A stretch of 11,946 bases of DNA from Firmicutes bacterium UBA5227 (lineage in GTDB: Bacteria > Bacillota > Clostridia > Tissierellales > Sedimentibacteraceae): the NCBI GenBank assembly GCA_002409285.1, contig DHUT01000030.1, positions 1-11,946 on the forward strand. The letters are read 5' to 3'. The notes under the pieces were generated by a model, which had not been told where the DNA came from, ran no database searches, and saw only the letters and a list, made by a program, of their open reading frames with translations. Of this stretch, positions 7,360 to 11,946 are shown piece by piece. Position numbers and translations under genes: made by a program. The first letter of the stretch is position 1. Each line of letters opens with the position of its first letter.

Positions 7360-8115
7360 ATGAATGTAATAATTAAAAATAACTACCGGGAAGTGAGCGA
7401 ACTTGCAGCTCAATATTTATTAAATACCATTAAATCTAAAAATAATTCGGTTATAGGCTTACCAACAGGTCAAACGCCCTTAGGCATGTATGGTATAGCA
7501 GTTGATGAATTTAATAAAGGAAGCATATCTTTCAAGGATGCTACAACATTTAATTTAGATGAATACATAGGATTAGAAAAAACAAATAAAAACAGTTATT
7601 ATTATTTTATGAATGAACATCTGTTTTCACGAACAGACATTAATCAGAAAAATATAAATATTCCTGACAGCATGGCAAGTGACATAAATCAGGAATGCAT
7701 AAGATATGAAAAGAAATTAAAAGAAGCCGGTTACATGGACATATTGTTTTTGGGGATAGGGGAGAATGGTCATATAGGCTTTAATGAACCGTCAGATTAC
7801 TTTGAACCATATACGCACCTGGTGAAACTTAAAGAAAGCACCATAGCTGCGAACTCAAGATTTTTTGAAGGAGTGGAGGATGTTCCCAAAAATGCTATAA
7901 CCATGGGGATAAAGACTATATTTTCAGCTAAAAAGATTGTGCTCATTGCTTCGGGTGTATCAAAATCGGAGGTAATAGCAAAGACAGTAAACGGTAAAAT
8001 TACTTCTCATATACCTGCATCAATATTACAGCTTCACAATAATACAACTATAATAATAGATAAGGACGCGGCAAAAAACTGTGCATTTAATATTTCCCCA
8101 TTAATCAATTCTTGA
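7360..8115 (+). CDS. nagB: Glucosamine-6-phosphate deaminase NagB
   Basis: Cytoplasmic isomerase/deaminase converting glucosamine-6-phosphate to fructose-6-phosphate and ammonia, the last step of amino-sugar salvage. Numbered from ATG 7360 (251 aa), it shows the phosphate-loop motif GLPTGQTPLGMY (33-44), NLDEYIG with the catalytic-type aspartate D67, and LGIGENGHIGFNEP with H138 and E143. The Asn-Gly-His form of this motif is, from memory, usual in Firmicutes. I prefer this ATG to the TTG at 7348 because it matches the family start and has a realistic ribosome-site spacing. The protein continues about ten residues past the usual end (after DAAKN). These last codons overlap, out of frame, the start of a decayed UvrA fragment, suggesting the original stop was lost in a deletion. 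The conserved catalytic parts are complete, so it should be active. Confidence 0.92.
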   Translation: MNVIIKNNYREVSELAAQYLLNTIKSKNNSVIGLPTGQTPLGMYGIAVDEFNKGSISFKDATTFNLDEYIGLEKTNKNSYYYFMNEHLFSRTDINQKNINIPDSMASDINQECIRYEKKLKEAGYMDILFLGIGENGHIGFNEPSDYFEPYTHLVKLKESTIAANSRFFEGVEDVPKNAITMGIKTIFSAKKIVLIASGVSKSEVIAKTVNGKITSHIPASILQLHNNTTIIIDKDAAKNCAFNISPLINS

Positions 8116-8330
8116 CCACCTTGTCCGGCGGAGAACTTCAAAGGGTTAAACTTGCTAGCCAAATTGATAAAAAGGGATCTGTTTTTGTAATTGACGAACC
8201 CACAGACTGACTTCATCCTGATGATGTAAACAATATGTTTCTTATAGAACACAGTATTGAGGTTATGAAGGATGCTGATTATATAATAGAAATCGGACCG
8301 GAGGGGGGGCGAAATATCCGGTTTATTTAA
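8091..8330 (+). pseudogene. Decayed 3' fragment of a UvrA-family ATPase gene
   Basis: In the frame of 8091 the translation runs YFPINQFLTTLSGGELQR, then VKLAS, then VFVIDEPTD. This matches the second-ATPase signature and Walker B of UvrA-type excinuclease proteins (consensus YxxLGQxxxTLSGGE, then LDEPTTGLH) with identical spacing. A TGA at 8208-8210 replaces the expected glycine of the DEPTxGLH motif, a one-base change from GGA. Downstream, LHPDDVNN is joined directly to FLIEHSIEVMKDADYIIEIGPEGG. About 18 codons that normally separate these blocks are missing, in frame. The frame ends at TAA 8328-8330. Everything 5' of the signature is absent and there is no ribosome site, so this is a non-functional remnant. 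Whether it came from true uvrA or from a shorter UvrA paralogue cannot be told from this piece. Confidence 0.85.
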
Positions 8331-8377
8331 GGATGCAAGGATATAGATAAAAATAATGTATTTCTACTTGCGTTATA

Positions 8378-8497
8378 AAACATGTGAAGCTTCCAGATGT
8401 TATCGGATATATAATTACAGGTGTTTTAACTGATCCCTGTGCTTTGAATTTTATTCCCCGAGAAATGAGAGCTTTTAATTCGATACGTTATCCTTAA
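8378..8497 (+). pseudogene. Fossil of the N-terminal region of a CPA2/KefB-type cation:proton antiporter
   Basis: The frame starting at 8378 reads KHVKLPDVIGYIITGVLTDP, then CALNFIPREMRAFNSI, and stops at TAA 8495-8497. This resembles the first helices of CPA2 Na+/H+ or K+/H+ antiporters (consensus LKLPxVxGYLxAGLLIGPxxLNLIP). Upstream in the same frame there is a stop before any start codon, and no ribosome site is visible. The roughly 340 remaining residues are missing, because the region continues straight into the promoter of the MATE gene. It is therefore a short dead fragment. The match rests on about 35 residues recognised by eye. Confidence 0.68.
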
Positions 8498-8505
8498 AAA
8501 TTTGT

Positions 8506-8535
8506 TTGACTTATAAAACAGGTATGTACTATAAT
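8506..8535 (+). promoter_or_regulatory. Promoter of the MATE efflux gene
   Basis: TTGACT (8506-8511) and a perfect TATAAT (8530-8535) are separated by 18 bp, a good vegetative sigma-factor promoter. Transcription would start near 8542, leaving a leader of about 109 nt before ATG 8651. It lies immediately after the antiporter fossil. Confidence 0.6.
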
Positions 8536-8579
8536 GAAAATTGAAACAGAAAATCTTTGAAATTTTATATCCGTTCTTG

Positions 8580-8603
8580 ATCCTTATTTGGAAGGATTTT
8601 TTT
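8580..8603 (+). terminator. Intrinsic terminator inside the MATE leader
   Basis: ATCCTT (8580-8585) and AAGGAT (8592-8597) form a 6-bp stem with a 6-nt loop, followed by a run of seven T (8597-8603). It lies between the promoter at 8506-8535 and the MATE ribosome site, so unregulated transcripts would end at about 60 nt. An alternative helix between AAAATCTTT (8550-8558) and AAGGATTTT (8592-8600) could prevent it, giving an attenuator-like switch. The stem is short and could instead be left over from a lost upstream gene. Confidence 0.5.
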
Positions 8604-8650
8604 ATTGCTTATAGATAATGGATGTTAAAAATAATGTAGGGAGGACATAA

Positions 8651-10009
8651 ATGGTAAGTTCTATGAAGGAAAACTATCTGTTTTCAAGTAAAGATTTAAT
8701 AAGGCTGCTGATACCTCTTATGATAGAGCAGTTTTTAGCTGTTGCCGTAGGTATGGCGGATTCGATAATGGTGGCAAGTGTGGGAGAAAGTGCGGTTTCT
8801 GCCGTTTCCCTTGCAGATTCAATAATGATTCTGCTTATAAACATTTTTGCTGCATTGGCAACCGGAGGAGCTGTGGTTGCAGGTCAGTACATAGGTCAAA
8901 GGCAGAATGGAAAGGCATGTGAGTCGGGAGAACAGCTCATAGCATTTGTAACTTTCATTTCAGTAGTTGTAATGGTAATTATGTATTTTGGCAGAAATTT
9001 TATACTTAAAACGGTATTTGGAAGTATTGAGCCGGATGTTGAGGCATATGCTAAAACCTATATTATGATTGTTTTTGCCAGCATACCTTTTATAGCTGTG
9101 TACAACAGCGGTGCGGCTTTGTTCAGAGCCATGGGCAACTCGAAAATAACCATGATAACTTCTCTTATAATGAATGCAATAAACGTGGTCGGAAACGCAC
9201 TGCTTGTTTATGTTGCGAAACTTGGTGTGGCAGGTGTAGCAATTCCTACACTAATATCGAGAGCTGTTGCAGCTATTATAATTATTGTATTGTTAAGGAA
9301 CAAAGAACTTATAATTCATATTAGGAAAAAGCATAAGTATAAATATGATAAGAACATGGTCAATAACATATTAAAAATAGGCATTCCAAGCGGCATTGAA
9401 AATAGTATGTTCCAGCTTGGGAAAATAATGCTTCTGAGTGTTATTTCGGGTTTTGGCACAGCATCAATTACGGCAAATGCAGTTGGAAATACAGTATCTG
9501 CTTTTGGAATACTTCCCGGTACGGCAATAGGATTGGGACTGGTTACTGTTGTAAGCCAGTGTGTCGGAGCAGGGGATTATGAACAGGTTAGATTTTATAC
9601 GAAGAGGCTTATCAAGTATGCCTATATTTCCATGATAATAATAAATGGACTAATTGTTTTGGGAATACCACTGATTTTGAGAATCTATAAATTATCTGCA
9701 GGAACAGCAGCTATGGCAAGTCAGGTGTTTATTTTCCACGGAGTTTTTGCCTGCATTATCTGGCCGATAGCATTCACTCTTCCAAATACGCTCAGAGCTT
9801 CAAATGATGTTCGGTATACCATGACTGTTGGTGTAATCTCAATGTGGACGGTAAGGATTGGTATGGGAATAATTATTTCAAAATATATGAACGCCGGCAT
9901 GTTTGGAGTATGGGTAGCAATGATTATTGACTGGTTTGTAAGAGCCTTTTTCTTTACATTCAGATATAAAGGGAGTAAGTGGGAACTTGGATCTTTGTCA
10001 GGAGATTAA
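8651..10009 (+). CDS. MATE-family multidrug/toxin efflux protein
   Basis: Inner-membrane antiporter of 452 aa with about twelve membrane helices in two MatE halves (about 14-175 and 235-400), expected to export cationic compounds using a Na+ or H+ gradient. The first helix carries LLIPLMIEQFLAVAVGMADS (19-38), then GESAVSAVSLADS and GGAVVAGQYIGQR, which are family hallmarks. The second half begins KIGIPSGIENSMFQLGK and includes an FGILPGTAIGLGLVTVVSQCVGAG stretch. ATG 8651 has a strong site AGGGAGGA (8638-8645) five bases upstream; the in-frame ATG at 8663 is too far from it. It has its own promoter and a leader terminator, so it is not part of the salvage operon. The substrate cannot be inferred, and MATE proteins are often misassigned to named drugs. 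Confidence 0.92.
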   Translation: MVSSMKENYLFSSKDLIRLLIPLMIEQFLAVAVGMADSIMVASVGESAVSAVSLADSIMILLINIFAALATGGAVVAGQYIGQRQNGKACESGEQLIAFVTFISVVVMVIMYFGRNFILKTVFGSIEPDVEAYAKTYIMIVFASIPFIAVYNSGAALFRAMGNSKITMITSLIMNAINVVGNALLVYVAKLGVAGVAIPTLISRAVAAIIIIVLLRNKELIIHIRKKHKYKYDKNMVNNILKIGIPSGIENSMFQLGKIMLLSVISGFGTASITANAVGNTVSAFGILPGTAIGLGLVTVVSQCVGAGDYEQVRFYTKRLIKYAYISMIIINGLIVLGIPLILRIYKLSAGTAAMASQVFIFHGVFACIIWPIAFTLPNTLRASNDVRYTMTVGVISMWTVRIGMGIIISKYMNAGMFGVWVAMIIDWFVRAFFFTFRYKGSKWELGSLSGD

Positions 10010-10026
10010 ATTATTACGCAAAAACC

Positions 10027-10055
10027 TTCACTTTAGATAAATTTTAACATATATT
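10027..10055 (+). promoter_or_regulatory. Possible promoter for the first small gene
   Basis: TTCACT (10027-10032) and TATATT (10050-10055) are 17 bp apart, in the 76-base gap between the MATE stop and the ATG at 10086. Both boxes are imperfect. No terminator is visible after the MATE gene, so read-through is also possible. Confidence 0.3.
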
Positions 10056-10085
10056 AAATTTAGCATACTTTAAAGGAAGGTAATT

Positions 10086-10382
10086 ATGGAAAAGCGTGGA
10101 GCAGAGTTTTCAGATTTAATTAAAAAATTAGGTGATGACGGCAATGCAGATTGTGATGCTAATCCGGAAAATAACAATAACTGCAGAACGATAGCTTCGT
10201 ACATTATTTCTTTGCCGCCAAAGCAATATACGCTTTTGTCATCAATGATTGGCATTTTGATGATTGATAACCTTAATCCAAAAGAGCAGATTTCCCTCGG
10301 GAAGTTTTTAATTAATATAGGACAGACAATATTATCATCAGCAGCTCAGGAAGAATTGAGTATTAAAAGAAAGAAATATTAA
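10086..10382 (+). CDS. Small protein of unknown function (98 aa)
   Basis: I do not assign a function. The ATG has an excellent ribosome site AAAGGAAGG (10072-10080) five bases upstream, and codon use matches the neighbours, so the gene is very likely real. Residues 1-33 are polar with a short Asp/Asn-rich stretch and two cysteines (C23, C33). Residues 36-90 look like packed amphipathic helices: SYIISLPPKQYTLLSSMIG, then ILMIDNLNP, then LGKFLINIGQTILSSAAQEE. There is no signal peptide and no clear membrane helix. The second half reminds me of small clostridial proteins of unknown function with an LGNFLVxxGQ...AAQ pattern, a loose recollection rather than a search result. The C-terminus is basic (KRKKY). 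It follows the MATE gene by 76 nt and may be transcribed with it or separately. Confidence 0.75.
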   Translation: MEKRGAEFSDLIKKLGDDGNADCDANPENNNNCRTIASYIISLPPKQYTLLSSMIGILMIDNLNPKEQISLGKFLINIGQTILSSAAQEELSIKRKKY

Positions 10383-10385
10383 CGG

Positions 10386-10414
10386 TTGATTTACTTAAAA
10401 TTCAGATATATACT
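10386..10414 (+). promoter_or_regulatory. Candidate promoter for the second small gene
   Basis: TTGATT (10386-10391) and TATACT (10409-10414) are separated by exactly 17 bp, close to the vegetative consensus, and lie 68 bases before ATG 10482. A perfect inverted repeat, CGGTTG (10383-10388) and CAACCG (10426-10431), flanks the promoter and could be a pair of operator half-sites. Confidence 0.45.
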
Positions 10415-10481
10415 ATATATGCCTGCAACCGGAAATAAAATGACAGGTTCAGGTATACTTTACTAAAAGTCGGAGGATATT

Positions 10482-10772
10482 ATGAAAGCATATGATTTAA
10501 TACATAAAAAGGAAATAGAAGTAACCTATGATAGTCTTGTAGAGCTTATGAGAAATAACAGGCAGGTAGATTTAATACTTAATGACAAAAAAACTGATGA
10601 TGACGGATATTTAACATGGGATGCAGAGCATTGGACATCAGTTAATGAAAATAGATTTATGAGATGTTATTCGTTAGGTGAAAGACAATTAAGAGATTTT
10701 ACCTCTCACAATATACATGATTTAAAAAATGACTTTAAACCGGATGAAGCCAAGGAAATTCAAATAAACTAA
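10482..10772 (+). CDS. Small acidic protein of unknown function (96 aa)
   Basis: Not recognised. The ATG has GGAGG at 10472-10476, five bases upstream, and a candidate promoter of its own, so translation is likely. The protein is soluble in character: an N-terminal segment of alternating charged and hydrophobic residues (MKAYDLIHKKEIEVTYDSLV), an acidic turn followed by two tryptophans (KKTDDDGYLTWDAEHWTS, about 36-53), and a charged C-terminal tail with DLKNDFKPDEAKE. There is no signal peptide, membrane helix or metal-binding motif. It ends 15 nt before the stop of the convergent membrane-protein gene, with no clear terminator between them. No function is proposed. Confidence 0.72.
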   Translation: MKAYDLIHKKEIEVTYDSLVELMRNNRQVDLILNDKKTDDDGYLTWDAEHWTSVNENRFMRCYSLGERQLRDFTSHNIHDLKNDFKPDEAKEIQIN

Positions 10773-10787
10773 GAGATGACTATAGAG

Positions 10788-11843
10788 TTATATATTATCC
10801 TGACCGGTTCGGAGCAGACATATCAGAAAAACAATCCCGCCATAACCTACTAACGGATAATAATATTTGACCAGGTTCGAAAAGCCAAACTGGCTTGCTA
10901 ATAAGGCTGCTATTGTCGTTAATGTAACAATCAGAACACTATTTAATGAAAATCTCTGAATATTTGTTATTCGTGATACAAATCCGTACAGGGAACCTAC
11001 CGCAGTTGTATAGATTTCAGCAATCAGTACGACAGCATAGGCTAACTGTGCGGGATATGATATTTTACCTGCCACATAAATCATAGGTACTTCAAGATTA
11101 ATAATTTCTGAAATATTGCCGGACAATGCAAGAAAAATCATTACAGAGCCCAGGCCAAGACCTAACCCACCCAGTATAGCACCGATCTTTACAGCTCTTC
11201 TGTCCTTAGCTTCAGCTCCAAGCGGTCCAAGTATGGCAACAGATATTATTATGTTGTACGATACATACAGAATTGATGATAAAAGCCAGTTGCTAATGAT
11301 TATGCTTCCTCCCGAAGGAACCAATGAAGATGTGAAATCAGGAGGAGAACCTGTAATTGAAAATAAACTGGTTCCGATAACTGCCGCAAGCAGGAAGGGA
11401 ACTACAAAGCTTATAGAATTAATTACGCCATTTATGCCGGTTAATACGGTAACTGCCGTAATAACAGCCATAAGTATATTACCCATCAGACTCGTCAGAC
11501 CAAACTGCTGGATAAACAAGGCACCGGTTCCCGCTATCATTGAAGTAAAGGAACCAAAAAGGAAGAAAGTAATTATTGAGTCAATTATTTTTCCTGTCAT
11601 ACCATTATCTGAATACTTAATAATTTCAAGATGGGAATGTGCACCAAGCTTTTTTCCTAAATCCATTATAATATATCCAAATAATATAAACATTATTGTT
11701 GAAACCAATATGCCTGCCAGACCCATAATTCCAAATTTTGTGAAAAATTGAAGTATCTCCTGCCCAGTTGCAAAGCCTGCTCCCACTACTGTTCCTATGT
11801 AAGTTGCAGCTACCTTCAGTGATGTGATTTTTTTCTTTTTCAT
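10788..11843 (-). CDS. YkvI-family membrane protein (LeuT/APC-like transporter fold, substrate unknown)
   Basis: Integral membrane protein of 351 aa with about ten predicted helices, read on the minus strand. The N-terminus has the YkvI-family hallmark AATYIGTVVGAGFATGQEI (12-30), then FFTKFG. GTVVGAGFATG resembles the glycine-rich unwound first helix of LeuT-fold transporters. Later landmarks are AILGPLGAEAKDRRAVKIG, around the middle of the chain, and YYPLVGYGG near the C-terminus. On the coding strand the ATG is preceded by AAAGGATG with about 7 nt of spacing. B. subtilis YkvI has no firmly known substrate, so none is given. It converges on the small 96-aa gene. It is sometimes annotated as a branched-chain amino-acid or sodium symporter-like protein, which I would not adopt. 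Confidence 0.85.
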   Translation of the reverse strand: MKKKKITSLKVAATYIGTVVGAGFATGQEILQFFTKFGIMGLAGILVSTIMFILFGYIIMDLGKKLGAHSHLEIIKYSDNGMTGKIIDSIITFFLFGSFTSMIAGTGALFIQQFGLTSLMGNILMAVITAVTVLTGINGVINSISFVVPFLLAAVIGTSLFSITGSPPDFTSSLVPSGGSIIISNWLLSSILYVSYNIIISVAILGPLGAEAKDRRAVKIGAILGGLGLGLGSVMIFLALSGNISEIINLEVPMIYVAGKISYPAQLAYAVVLIAEIYTTAVGSLYGFVSRITNIQRFSLNSVLIVTLTTIAALLASQFGFSNLVKYYYPLVGYGGIVFLICLLRTGQDNI

Positions 11844-11946
11844 TCCGCCACATCCTTTCTACCATACTATATTGTATAGCTTATGTATTTATTTATGACA
11901 CAACCAAAGCTTAGGGAAACGTTTAAATCAATATAATAAATCTTGA
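11844..11946 (-). promoter_or_regulatory. Upstream region of the YkvI-family gene, with a short palindrome
   Basis: This AT-rich stretch must hold the promoter of the minus-strand membrane-protein gene unless that gene is transcribed from beyond the window. The palindrome CTATA-TTG-TATAG at 11867-11879 contains a -10-like TACAAT on the coding strand, but I could not pair it with a well-spaced -35. No gene is visible in the last 100 bases. Confidence 0.3.

Noticed and set aside
8116..8505. A functional short ABC ATPase or antiporter gene in the nagB-MATE gap
   Set aside because: Stop codons interrupt both frames, key parts are missing and no start with a ribosome site exists, so these are remnants only.
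8618..8650. Ten-codon frame ending directly before the MATE ATG (TAA then ATG)
   Set aside because: It has no ribosome site, and its last codons are simply the MATE ribosome site, so a leader-peptide role is not supported.
11116..11751. Plus-strand open frame of 211 codons inside the YkvI-family gene
   Set aside because: It is antisense to a clearly recognisable membrane protein, has no ribosome site and encodes a Pro/Ile-rich product typical of a mirrored hydrophobic gene.
1..11946. CRISPR arrays, tRNA or rRNA genes, insertion sequences and phage genes
   Set aside because: No regularly spaced repeats, cloverleaf-like sequence, transposase motifs or terminal inverted repeats were seen on either strand.

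Overview
The window comes from a low-GC, Gram-positive-type bacterium, most likely a Clostridia or Tissierellia-like Firmicute. The evidence is AT-rich codon use, strong AGGAGG-type ribosome sites, a lipoprotein signal on the binding protein and clostridial-looking protein families. No rRNA or other taxonomic marker is present, so the genus is not claimed.

Positions 18-8115 hold eight tightly spaced plus-strand genes that read as one salvage operon. They are a complete peptide/oligopeptide-family ABC importer (binding lipoprotein, two permeases, two ATPases), then murQ (MurNAc-6-phosphate etherase), an RpiR-family regulator with an SIS domain (murR-like) and nagB (glucosamine-6-phosphate deaminase). 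Together they suggest uptake of peptidoglycan fragments, etherase cleavage of MurNAc-6P to GlcNAc-6P, and entry into glycolysis as fructose-6-phosphate. A MurNAc kinase or PTS and the deacetylase NagA are not in the window. murQ appears to start at a non-canonical ATT codon at 5496, and the usual ATG call at 5541 would remove conserved residues.

Positions 8092-8505 are a gene graveyard. The end of nagB runs directly into a decayed fragment of a UvrA-family ATPase (premature TGA, internal deletion, lost 5' part). This is followed by a short fossil of the N-terminal region of a CPA2/KefB-type cation:proton antiporter. The last codons of nagB lie out of frame inside the UvrA-derived DNA.

Positions 8506-10009 carry a MATE-family efflux gene with its own promoter and an intrinsic terminator inside its leader, an attenuator-like layout. 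Two small genes of unknown function follow (98 and 96 codons), each with a strong ribosome site and a candidate promoter. The window ends with a convergent minus-strand gene for a YkvI-family membrane protein (10788-11843). No tRNA, rRNA, CRISPR array, insertion sequence or phage gene was seen.
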